Of a stretch of 64,000 nucleotides of DNA, positions 41,867 to 49,798 are shown piece after piece (the first letter of the stretch is position 1; the number at the start of each line of letters is the position of its first letter). The DNA lies in assembly GCA_017626135.1 (NCBI GenBank), contig JAGAJI010000077.1, positions 1 through 64,000 of the forward strand. The letters are read 5' to 3'. The notes beneath the pieces are model-generated. The model did not search any database, was not told where the DNA came from, and was given only the letters and a program-made list of their open reading frames with translations. Origin of the DNA: Clostridia bacterium (GTDB taxonomy: Bacteria; Bacillota; Clostridia; Christensenellales; Borkfalkiaceae). A program made the translations under genes and the position numbers.

Positions 41867-44296
41867 ATGAAAGAAAAATTTACGGTTACGGGAATGTCCT
41901 GCGCGGCTTGTTCGGCAGGGATCGAACGGACGCTGAACAAAACGGAAGGGGTACGCAAAGCCGAAGTATCCCTGATGGGAGAGAGTATGGTCGTGGAATA
42001 CGACGAAAGGAAAATCTCCCGTGAGAAGATTATACAAGCGGTCGTGAACTTGGGATACGGCGCAAAGCTCTTTGACGAGAACGTCTTACGAGAGCGCAAA
42101 CCGCAACCCGATCTTTTGAAGAAGAGGTTTTTCCTCTCCCTTTTATTCACGATTCCGCTCATGTATTTTTCGATGGGCGGCATGATCGGATTGCCGCAAC
42201 CGAATATGAAAATCAGCGTTACCGTGCAGATGATTTTGGCGCTTGCCGTCATCGTCGTGGATTTCAAATTCTTCACGAGCGGTACGAAAGCCTTAATAAA
42301 GGGCGTTCCGAATATGGACACCCTCGTCGCCATGGGATCGGCGGTTTCCTTTCTGTACAGTTTCGTATATACGATTTTGCTGTACGTCGACGCCGCGCCC
42401 ATGCATACGCATATGTTCTACGAGTCGGCGGCGATGATTTTGACCCTCGTCACCCTTGGAAAATGGTTGGAAGAAAAGTCCAAACGCAAGACGGGAGACG
42501 AGATTGAAAAGCTTATCCAACTCATGCCCAACACCGTCACGGTGGAGCGAAACGGCGTGGAGAGCAAAATCACCTTCGGCGATATCGCGCAGGGAGATAT
42601 TCTTATTGTTAAGCAGGGAGAATATATTCCCGTAGACGGGAAGATTGTAGAGGGGCACGGCTTTGTCGACCGAGCGGCGATCACGGGCGAGAGTATGCCC
42701 GTAGAGGTGACCGAAGGGGACAAAGTGACGGGCGCGGATATCGTCAAGAGCGGTTTTATTAAGGTGTTGGCGGAGAAAGTCGGAGTGGAGACCACCCTTT
42801 CCCAAATCGTCAAAATGGTAAAAGAGGCAGGGGCAAGCAAGGCGCCTTTACAAAAGATTGCCGATAAAATCGCAGGCGTTTTCGTGCCTGCAGTCACGTT
42901 GATTGCGATATTCACCTTCGCAATATGGTGGTGGGTGTCTCGGGACGTCGCTACGGCGGCGAACTACGCCATCAGCGTACTCGTCATTTCCTGCCCGTGC
43001 TCGCTCGGGCTCGCAACACCCGTAGCCGTGATGGCGGCGACGGGGCGGGGCATGGCGCTCGGGATCCTGTATAAAGACGCGGAAGCCCTGCAAAAAGCAA
43101 AAGATGTCAACTGCGTGTTGCTCGATAAGACGGCAACCTTGACGATCGGGCAGCCCAAAGTGACCGATTTCGAAGTATATCGCGGAGACAGAACGGAGCT
43201 TATAAAGCTTGCAGGGGCAATAGAGAGTCGTTCCAACCACCCGATCGCGGAATGTATTTGCGCATTTGCGGAAGAGGAAGTAGGTGCGGAATCGACGGAA
43301 ATTTCCGAATATTCCTATCAGATGGGGAAGGGCGCAAGCTGTCTGCACCAAGGCAAGCCCTATTACCTTGGCAATCGCCGTCTGCTTGAAAATATTCAAA
43401 AAGATAAAGCGAAGAAGGCGGAAGAGTGCTATTCCAAGCAGGGCAAAACCGCCGTATTCCTTGCCGACGGAAAAGATATTTTGGCGGTATTTGCGATTGC
43501 GGACACCCTGAAAGAAGAGAGCAAAGAGGCGATCGAGGGCTTGAAAGCCCGTCGCATTCGTGTGGGAATGTTGACGGGGGACAACGAAAACGTAGCGAAA
43601 GCCATCGCCGAGCAGGTCGGTATCGACGATTACTACGCAGAGGCGTTGCCCGAGGATAAGGCGAAATCGGTGCAACGGGTACGTCAGGTCGGCGGATTTG
43701 TGGCGATGGTCGGAGACGGCATCAACGACAGTCCTGCTTTGAAGGAAGCGGACGTCGGTGTGGCAATGGGTACGGGAACGGATATCGCCATCGACAGCGC
43801 GGACGTGGTGTTGTCCCGCGGGGATTTGAGGCTGCTTTGCACCATGGTGGATCTGAGCAGACAGACAGTCCGCAACATCAAGCAAAATCTGTTCTGGGCG
43901 TTCTTTTACAACTGCGTCGCCATTCCCGTGGCGTCTGGGGTATTTGCGTTTGCGGGACTCTCCCTCAACCCGATGATCGGGGCTGCTTGTATGTGTTTGA
44001 GCTCCCTGTTCGTCGTGACGAATGCGCTTCGTCTCACCAAATTCGGCAAAAAGAAAGAAATTACGGAAAAAACGGAGGATAGCAATATGAAAAAAACTTT
44101 GTTGGTAGAAGGTATGATGTGTCAGCATTGCGTCGCGCACGTGACGAAGGCGTTGCAGAGCGTGCAGGGCGTGGCAAGCGTGGAAGTCGATCTGAAAAAG
44201 AAGACGGCGGTCGTGGAATTGAACGAAGCCGTGGAAAACGAAACGCTCGTTTCCGCCGTTGCCGAAGCCGGCTATGAAGTAAAGAAAATTTCCTAA
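41867..44296 (+). CDS. copA: Copper-translocating P1B-type ATPase with C-terminal CopZ-like domain
   Basis: An 809-residue copper exporter in the cytoplasmic membrane. Domains in order: an N-terminal heavy-metal domain (GMSCAAC, C12/C15), membrane helices with CPC (C376-P-C378), the phosphorylation site DKTATLT (D420), the hinge GDGINDSPAL, and then a second heavy-metal domain (residues 741-809) with GMMCQHC. The phosphorylation motif is normally DKTGT; here glycine is alanine. The C-terminal domain is the size of a free CopZ chaperone, and an RBS (GGAGG, 44074-44078) stands eight bases before its in-frame ATG at 44087. It may therefore also be made separately. Confidence 0.94.
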   Translation: MKEKFTVTGMSCAACSAGIERTLNKTEGVRKAEVSLMGESMVVEYDERKISREKIIQAVVNLGYGAKLFDENVLRERKPQPDLLKKRFFLSLLFTIPLMYFSMGGMIGLPQPNMKISVTVQMILALAVIVVDFKFFTSGTKALIKGVPNMDTLVAMGSAVSFLYSFVYTILLYVDAAPMHTHMFYESAAMILTLVTLGKWLEEKSKRKTGDEIEKLIQLMPNTVTVERNGVESKITFGDIAQGDILIVKQGEYIPVDGKIVEGHGFVDRAAITGESMPVEVTEGDKVTGADIVKSGFIKVLAEKVGVETTLSQIVKMVKEAGASKAPLQKIADKIAGVFVPAVTLIAIFTFAIWWWVSRDVATAANYAISVLVISCPCSLGLATPVAVMAATGRGMALGILYKDAEALQKAKDVNCVLLDKTATLTIGQPKVTDFEVYRGDRTELIKLAGAIESRSNHPIAECICAFAEEEVGAESTEISEYSYQMGKGASCLHQGKPYYLGNRRLLENIQKDKAKKAEECYSKQGKTAVFLADGKDILAVFAIADTLKEESKEAIEGLKARRIRVGMLTGDNENVAKAIAEQVGIDDYYAEALPEDKAKSVQRVRQVGGFVAMVGDGINDSPALKEADVGVAMGTGTDIAIDSADVVLSRGDLRLLCTMVDLSRQTVRNIKQNLFWAFFYNCVAIPVASGVFAFAGLSLNPMIGAACMCLSSLFVVTNALRLTKFGKKKEITEKTEDSNMKKTLLVEGMMCQHCVAHVTKALQSVQGVASVEVDLKKKTAVVELNEAVENETLVSAVAEAGYEVKKIS
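44087..44296 (+). CDS. Possible independently translated CopZ-like copper chaperone (internal start in copA)
   Basis: An in-frame ATG at codon 741 of copA begins MKKTLLVEGMMCQHC and gives a complete 69-residue heavy-metal-associated protein with CxxC. GGAGG lies eight bases upstream. Many Bacillota encode CopZ as a separate small gene next to copA. Here the two frames are fused, but the translation signal persists. Whether ribosomes start here is an inference. Confidence 0.5.
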   Translation: MKKTLLVEGMMCQHCVAHVTKALQSVQGVASVEVDLKKKTAVVELNEAVENETLVSAVAEAGYEVKKIS

Positions 44297-44346
44297 CCGA
44301 CAAAACATACGCAAAGATGACAAAATAAACGAGAAAACACGCTTGC

Positions 44347-44364
44347 GCATATGTTAATATATGC
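44347..44364 (+). promoter_or_regulatory. Candidate operator of the ArsR-type regulator
   Basis: GCATATGTTAATATATGC is an 18-bp near-perfect palindrome (8 of 9 pairs), 28 bases before the regulator's ATG. It falls in the spacer of a possible TTGCGC-17-TACTGT promoter. SmtB/ArsR proteins bind AT-rich palindromes of this kind. Confidence 0.5.
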
Positions 44365-44392
44365 CTACTGTCACCGATCAGGAGGTATAAAT

Positions 44393-44731
44393 ATGTCGCA
44401 ATTGTTGTTGCTGGATAAACGCACGCAAAGTCTGGTAGAGGATTACGTTCCGCAAGGCGAAATCCTCGAAGGCGTTGTGTGCTTTTTTTCCGTTCTCGCC
44501 GATTATACGAGGGTGAGGATTTTGTCTGCGCTTGCCATCAGCGAGCTGTGCGTAACGGATATCTGTCGGATTTTGGAAATCAATCAGACGACGGTGTCCC
44601 ATCAACTGCGTTTTTTGAAGAGCGCAGGTATGGTCAAATGCTGTCGACAAGGTCGAATTATTTTTTACAGCCTCGTGGACGATACGATCACGGACGTAAT
44701 TTTGAAAGGAATTGAGTTTTTAGGCTGTTAA
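44393..44731 (+). CDS. ArsR/SmtB-family transcriptional regulator
   Basis: A 112-residue winged-helix repressor. SVLADYTRVRILSAL and ELCVTDICRILEINQTTVSHQLRFLKSAGMV form the recognition region. In metal sensors such as CadC/ArsR the alpha-3 motif is ELCVCD; here the second cysteine is threonine, so the classical alpha-3 metal site is incomplete. Other cysteines (MVKCCRQG) follow. The position just after copA suggests that it controls metal export, possibly copA. The start is ATG 44393, nine bases after AGGAGGT. Confidence 0.9.
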   Translation: MSQLLLLDKRTQSLVEDYVPQGEILEGVVCFFSVLADYTRVRILSALAISELCVTDICRILEINQTTVSHQLRFLKSAGMVKCCRQGRIIFYSLVDDTITDVILKGIEFLGC

Positions 44732-44745
44732 TCTCGTGTATATCC

Positions 44746-44774
44746 TTGCAAAATTCCGCATTTTGGTGTATAAT
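44746..44774 (+). promoter_or_regulatory. Promoter of uvrC placed against the start codon
   Basis: TTGCAA (44746-44751), 17 bp and TATAAT (44769-44774). The seventh base after the -10 is 44781, one base before the uvrC ATG, predicting a leaderless mRNA. Confidence 0.75.
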
Positions 44775-44781
44775 AGATAGT

Positions 44782-46608
44782 ATGGGTGATTTGAAAGAAA
44801 AACTGAAACTTCTGCCCGATTCCCCAGGGGTATATATCATGCTCGATAAAGACGGGATCGTCATCTACGTGGGGAAAGCCCGTGTTCTGAAAAACAGAGT
44901 GCGGCAGTATTTTCATACCTCGGCAAAACCCGAAAAGGTGCTTGCCATGGTGGAGAATATCGCAGATTTTTCTTATATCGTCACCAAGACGGAGATTGAC
45001 GCGCTTGCGCTCGAAAACAATCTAATCAAAAAGTACAAGCCCAAGTACAACATTCTCCTCAAAGACGACCAAACTTATCCGTATATCAAGGTGCATACCA
45101 AAGAGGAATTTCCTCGCGTCTCCATTACCCGTAAAATCAAGAAAAAGGACGGGAAGTATTTCGGGCCCTTCATGGGGGGAATCCGTTGCGGAGATCTGCT
45201 CGATATCGTCGGCTCCGTCTACAACGTCCGCACCTGTTCGACGGCGATCGGAGAAAAACCCAAAAAGCCTTGCCTTGCCTATCATTTGGGGCGTTGTCTT
45301 GCCCCGTGTGCGCATTTGTGCACCCGAGAAGAATATGCGGACAGGGTCAAGGAAACGCTTTCCTTCCTCGACGGAAACTACGAGGAAGCGGAAGAGATTT
45401 TGCGGGAAAAGATGCTCAAATTCGCAGAGAACGAGGAATTTGAGCTTGCCATGCAGTATCGGGAAAAGCTTGCGATGCTCTCCAAACTCAAAGTGAAGAG
45501 GATCACTTCCTTAAATCGCGCTATCAACGCGGATATCGTTGCGTTAAAGACGAATTTCATCTACTCTTCCGTCAACGTTTTGGTGACGAGAAGCGGCATC
45601 ATGCAGGGGAGCAGTAACTTTGCCTTGGAGGATAGTTCGTTTACGGAATCGGACGCTTTGACGGCGTTTATCGCGCAGTATTATACCAACCACGAGATCC
45701 CCGACGAGATCATCGCACAGGATTTTTGTGAAAAGCAACTGCTTGAAACTTACTTTTTGGAGCGGTTCGATAAGAAGGTGGAGATCACCCTTGCAAAACA
45801 GGGAGTCAAACGGCAGCTCTTGGATATGGCGGAACAAAACGCGAGTGAATATCTTTCCAAATCCGTCGATAAAATCAAGCATAAAAACGACATGACGAAG
45901 GACGCCTGCCTGCGTTTGCAGGAGATTTTGGGCTTGAAAAAGTACCCCAAACGCATGGAATGTTACGACATTTCCAACGTCAGCGGCGTGGATAAAGTGG
46001 GCTCCATGGTCGTCTTTATCGACGGGGAAGCGGACAGGAGCAGTTATCGAAGATTCAAAATCAAGACGGTCGAGGGCGCGAACGACTACGCTTCCCATCA
46101 GGAAATGATGCGCCGCCGTCTGGCGAAGTTGGGCACGGAAGAGGAGGAACGTTTCCCCAAACCCGACCTCATCGTCATCGACGGGGGCAAAGGACAGCTT
46201 TCTTCCGTACAAGAAATATTTGATGAGATGGGAATTACGGACATTGAGCTTATTGCGCTTGCGAAACAGGAAGAAGAGGTCTTTACTTCGTTTTCCTCGG
46301 AAAGTATTCGCATCGATAAAAGAGACTATGCGTTGAAGGTATTGCAGCGTATTCGAGACGAGTCACACCGCTTCGCTATCACCTATTTTCGGAACTTGCA
46401 TTCCAAACGCAATTTGGCTTCCGTGCTGACGGAAATCGAGGGGATCGGCGACAAGAAACGCAAGGCGCTGATGGAAAAGTTCGGCACGATCGATAAGATC
46501 ATCGGAGCAACGGAAGAGGAGCTTTGTCAGGTGGAAGGCATCGGACCCGAACTCGCGAAAAAAATTTATATCTATTTTAAGGAAAACATTAAAAATGCGA
46601 AAGATTAA
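44782..46608 (+). CDS. uvrC: Excinuclease ABC subunit C
   Basis: UvrC makes both incisions in nucleotide excision repair. In 608 residues: the GIY-YIG nuclease (SPGVYIMLDKDG..IYVGKA), the cysteine cluster CLAYHLGRCLAPC, the UVR motif (AENEEFELAMQYREKL), the RNase H-like second nuclease (CYDISNVSG, VIDGGKGQL) and C-terminal helix-hairpin-helix repeats. The ATG at 44782 has no Shine-Dalgarno. Upstream in-frame codons would lie in the promoter. It overlaps the next gene by 14 bases. Confidence 0.96.
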   Translation: MGDLKEKLKLLPDSPGVYIMLDKDGIVIYVGKARVLKNRVRQYFHTSAKPEKVLAMVENIADFSYIVTKTEIDALALENNLIKKYKPKYNILLKDDQTYPYIKVHTKEEFPRVSITRKIKKKDGKYFGPFMGGIRCGDLLDIVGSVYNVRTCSTAIGEKPKKPCLAYHLGRCLAPCAHLCTREEYADRVKETLSFLDGNYEEAEEILREKMLKFAENEEFELAMQYREKLAMLSKLKVKRITSLNRAINADIVALKTNFIYSSVNVLVTRSGIMQGSSNFALEDSSFTESDALTAFIAQYYTNHEIPDEIIAQDFCEKQLLETYFLERFDKKVEITLAKQGVKRQLLDMAEQNASEYLSKSVDKIKHKNDMTKDACLRLQEILGLKKYPKRMECYDISNVSGVDKVGSMVVFIDGEADRSSYRRFKIKTVEGANDYASHQEMMRRRLAKLGTEEEERFPKPDLIVIDGGKGQLSSVQEIFDEMGITDIELIALAKQEEEVFTSFSSESIRIDKRDYALKVLQRIRDESHRFAITYFRNLHSKRNLASVLTEIEGIGDKKRKALMEKFGTIDKIIGATEEELCQVEGIGPELAKKIYIYFKENIKNAKD

Positions 46609-47422
46609 TTATCCCCTGATCGTTTCCGACTTCGACGGGACGCTCGTAAAAGCGGACGGCACGATCGACGAACGCAACAAAGTGCTGATCGCAGAATATA
46701 TTGCGGCGGGCGGCTCGTTTGCCATTTCTACGGGGCGCTTGCCCGTGGGCATTCTGCCGCGCGTGAAGGAACTTGGTCTGAAGGGCATGGTTTGTTGCTG
46801 TCAGGGCTCGATTATTTTGGATATCGAAAGCGGAAAAACTATCTTGGACGGAAGACTCTCCTTGGAAACGACGCTTGCCATCGTTCGTAAAATGGAGGCG
46901 ATGGGCTTGCATATCCACGCCTACGATCAATGGGATTATTATTCCAACGTGGACGACGAGGCGTTGAAACTCTACGAACAAGCCGTGCGCGTCAAGGCGA
47001 AGTTGGTGACGGACAAGCCCCTATCGCAGTTTATCGAAGAGCGGGGATTTTGCTCGTACAAACTTCTCGCCGTCGTGCACCCGAAGGACAAGGAACGGAT
47101 TATGCAAGAACTTTTGGCAGAAAATTTCTCGGGGTGCGAAGTGACGAGCAGCGGGGAATTTTTGGTCGAGGTCGTGAACGCACGATACTCTAAGGGTACG
47201 GCGGTGGAATTTTTGGCAAATTACTGCAACGTGCCCCTTGCCAAGACGGTGGCGATCGGAGACCAGCTCAACGATCTGCCCATGATAGAACGTGCGGGGT
47301 TGGGCGTTGCCGTGCAAAACGCCGAGCAAAAGCTGAAAGATCGCGCGGACTACGTATGTAAGTTTACGAACGAGGAAGGCGCAGTCGGGGAAATTATTGA
47401 AAAGTTTGGGTTTATCGAGTAA
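46595..47422 (+). CDS. Cof-type HAD-superfamily phosphatase
   Basis: A 275-residue HAD phosphatase with a type IIB cap. Motif I is SDFDGTLV, followed by ISTGRLP, a cap domain (about 85-190), then motif III lysine in SKGTAVEFL and motif IV IGDQLNDLPMIERAG. Such enzymes dephosphorylate sugar phosphates or flavin/pyridoxal precursors. The substrate is not predictable. The RBS AAGGAAAACATT lies in the uvrC tail; coupling to uvrC is likely. The U32 gene starts three bases after the stop. Confidence 0.88.
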   Translation: MRKINYPLIVSDFDGTLVKADGTIDERNKVLIAEYIAAGGSFAISTGRLPVGILPRVKELGLKGMVCCCQGSIILDIESGKTILDGRLSLETTLAIVRKMEAMGLHIHAYDQWDYYSNVDDEALKLYEQAVRVKAKLVTDKPLSQFIEERGFCSYKLLAVVHPKDKERIMQELLAENFSGCEVTSSGEFLVEVVNARYSKGTAVEFLANYCNVPLAKTVAIGDQLNDLPMIERAGLGVAVQNAEQKLKDRADYVCKFTNEEGAVGEIIEKFGFIE

Positions 47423-47425
47423 AGT

Positions 47426-49624
47426 ATGTTGGAAATATTAGCTCCGGCAGGAAATACGGAATGTGCGGACGCCGCGATCAAAAGCGGCGCGGACGCTATA
47501 TATCTGGGCTTGAACGCCTTTTCCGCCCGTCAGAACGCAGGAAATTTTGACGGGACGGAGCTTCGCGCGCTTTTGGCGAAAGCACATTTTTGCGGCGTGA
47601 AGGTCTACGTCGCCATGAATACTCTCGTCAAGGATTCCGAGCTGGACGCCTTTGAGGAAAACCTGCTTTCGGCTTGGAACTCTGGGGTGGACGCCGTCAT
47701 ATTGCAGGACATCTTTTTGGGAAAAAGTATGCACGCACGGTACCCTGAAATCGTTTTGCACCTGAGTACGCAGGCAGGCGTCTGTACGGCAGACGGGGCG
47801 CGGCTTGCAAAAGAATGCGGCTTTTCCCGTGTGATTTTGGCGAGGGAAACGCCCCTTGCCGAGATCAAAAAGATTGCGGAAATTCTCGAAACGGAAGTCT
47901 TCGTGCAGGGAGCGCTTTGTACTTGTTTCTCGGGACAATGCTATTTTTCATCCTTTGCGGGTGGGAACAGCGGAAATCGCGGGCGTTGCAAACAGCCCTG
48001 CCGCAAGCTGTACGCCTACGACCGCAAGGGGAATACCGAAAAGAACTACGCGCTTTCCCTCTCCGATTTATGCGTGGGCGAGGATATGCAAAAGCTGATA
48101 GACGCAGGCGTCGTATCCTTCAAGATCGAAGGACGAATGCGTCGTCCCGAATACGTAGCCGCCGCCGTGCGGTATTACCGCCGAATTTTGGACGGAAAAG
48201 CGGACTTAGAAGGAACGCTTTCCGACTTGAAGCGTACGTATAACCGTGGCAACTACACCAAAGGACTCGCCTTCGGACAGGACAAACGCTTTTTATCCAC
48301 CGCCATTCAAGGACATATCGGCGAGAAAGTCGGCGTGGTCAAAGTCGTCAACGGGAAATTCTTCGTGGAGAGCAAATTTTTGCCCAAACAGGGGGACGCG
48401 TTTAAGATTTTGCGCGAGGGCAAGGAAGTTGGCGGCGCGAGCTTTTCCAAGGCGGAAGGACGTGGGTTTACCCTGTTTTCCAAAACTCGTCTGAAAAACG
48501 GTGACGGCGTGTTTATTACGACGGACACGAGCGTCAACGAGCGGGTCTTACAAGGGGAGCGCAAGGGTGCTATCGTCTTGCAACTGTCCTTCCAAGTTGG
48601 CGAACGGGCGAAGGTCAAATGCGGAGACGTCGAGGTTTGCTCCGAGCAACCTTTGGAGAGGGCGGCGAGCCGTCCTTTGACGAGGGAAGAATTGATCGCC
48701 TGCTTCAAAAAGACGGACGGATTGTCCGTGGACGTCGATTTTTCCGAAATAGAATTAAGCGGAGATATTTTTATTCCCAAATCGGGACTCAACGCTCTGC
48801 GCAGGGCGTTCTATCAAGCCTTGAAAAAGCGAATAACGGGCGGGCGGCAAGTTCTTCATAAACAATTCGAATTGCCCGTTTTTGCAGGGAAAAATCAAAA
48901 AATTGCGGTGATTGCGGACGATTTTAAGGGCGTTAAGGCGGATATCGCGATCTACAAACCCGACGATTTTTCAGCGGAGCTCCCCCAAAACTTTTTGGAC
49001 GGAAAGTTTGAGAAATATTTGTATCTCCCGTCTTTTTATCAGGAAGAAGATCTGATAAAATTGTGGCAAAACGCCAAAGATAAAATAGAGGGTATCTACG
49101 CGGAGAATTACGGGCAGTTGCTCTTTGCCAAGGAACACGGGTGGAAAGTGTTCGCCGGCACGGGATTTAACCTCTTCAACGGCGTGGCGTTGCAAACGCT
49201 TTTGGATTACGATTGCGTTGCCTATTATGCGATTTCCAAAGAGGCGAATATGCAGGAGGCAAGCGGGCTCGTCAGCGATAAAGCGTTCGTCTTATCCTCG
49301 GGCAATATCAAGGTCATGGACCTTTGCTACTGTCCGTTCGGAAAGACGTGTAGCGCGTGCGATAAAAAGCCCGTATATATGCTCACCGATGAGAACGGAC
49401 GCGTATTCCCCGTCCGTCGCTATCTTTCCGCAGGGGGAGCTTGCCGTTTCGAAGTGTACAACTGTGCCGATTTGATCGGGCAAGGGGTTCCCTGCGCAGG
49501 AAAACTTTTGGATCTGACTCTCGTTTCCGACAAAGAGGGGGCGAGCAAGGCAGATACGGACGAAAAACAGAAAGGAATTTACGAAAAGTATACCTCGGGA
49601 CATTTGAAACGAGGCGTGCTGTAG
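47426..49624 (+). CDS. U32-family peptidase-like RNA hydroxylation protein (DUF3656 type)
   Basis: A 732-residue member of the U32 family. LAPAGNTECADAAIKSGADAIYLG opens a barrel; FVQGALCTCFSGQCYFSSFAGG and NRGRCKQPCR hold the conserved cysteines that in RlhA and TrhP relatives take part in 5-hydroxylation of rRNA cytidine or tRNA uridine. KIEGRMRRPEYVA follows. The C-terminal half is the DUF3656 extension with further cysteines (DLCYCPFGKTCSACD). A tRNA or rRNA role fits the other RNA-modification genes here but is not proven. Its TAG stop is created by the foldback element at 49622. Confidence 0.85.
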   Translation: MLEILAPAGNTECADAAIKSGADAIYLGLNAFSARQNAGNFDGTELRALLAKAHFCGVKVYVAMNTLVKDSELDAFEENLLSAWNSGVDAVILQDIFLGKSMHARYPEIVLHLSTQAGVCTADGARLAKECGFSRVILARETPLAEIKKIAEILETEVFVQGALCTCFSGQCYFSSFAGGNSGNRGRCKQPCRKLYAYDRKGNTEKNYALSLSDLCVGEDMQKLIDAGVVSFKIEGRMRRPEYVAAAVRYYRRILDGKADLEGTLSDLKRTYNRGNYTKGLAFGQDKRFLSTAIQGHIGEKVGVVKVVNGKFFVESKFLPKQGDAFKILREGKEVGGASFSKAEGRGFTLFSKTRLKNGDGVFITTDTSVNERVLQGERKGAIVLQLSFQVGERAKVKCGDVEVCSEQPLERAASRPLTREELIACFKKTDGLSVDVDFSEIELSGDIFIPKSGLNALRRAFYQALKKRITGGRQVLHKQFELPVFAGKNQKIAVIADDFKGVKADIAIYKPDDFSAELPQNFLDGKFEKYLYLPSFYQEEDLIKLWQNAKDKIEGIYAENYGQLLFAKEHGWKVFAGTGFNLFNGVALQTLLDYDCVAYYAISKEANMQEASGLVSDKAFVLSSGNIKVMDLCYCPFGKTCSACDKKPVYMLTDENGRVFPVRRYLSAGGACRFEVYNCADLIGQGVPCAGKLLDLTLVSDKEGASKADTDEKQKGIYEKYTSGHLKRGVL

Positions 49625-49786
49625 GCACTACCGCACAATAACATACGGCGCGATAAGCTGTCGATTTTGGGAATAAATGCGTTGGCTCTTTTTGCAATAG
49701 GAGTAACTATTGCTGCAAAAAGCCGCCTGTTTCTTCCTCAAAATCGTCTACGCTTCTCGCTTGATGACATTATGCGGTAGTACCTA
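49622..49786. mobile_element. MITE-like foldback element flanked by TA duplications
   Basis: A 161-bp element (49624-49784) between two TA dinucleotides. The 23-bp ends TAGGCACTACCGCA... and TAGGTACTACCGCA... (the latter on the minus strand) match at 19 positions. The pairing continues inward (GATTTTG/CAAAATC) to a central hairpin GGCTCTTTTTGCAATAG / CTATTGCTGCAAAAAGCC. No open frame of note is inside. TA duplication and inverted ends fit a non-autonomous relative of Tc1/mariner-IS630 elements. Removing the element with one TA restores the sequence CTG-TAA-AGGAACAG-ATT-ATG: a TAA stop for the U32 gene and the mutS2 RBS. Confidence 0.85.
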
Positions 49787-49798
49787 AAGGAACAGATT

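Noticed and set aside
44041-44100. Frameshift separating copA and copZ
   Set aside because: The frame is continuous through both domains with no slippery heptamer or stop. An internal start is the simpler reading.
42848-44350. Open frame of 500 codons opposite copA
   Set aside because: Shadow of a clearly functional P-type ATPase. Stop-poor complement of GC-rich codons explains it.
49624-49784. Small protein or riboswitch upstream of mutS2
   Set aside because: No sizeable frame, and the inverted ends with TA duplications and clean empty-site reconstruction fit a mobile element better.
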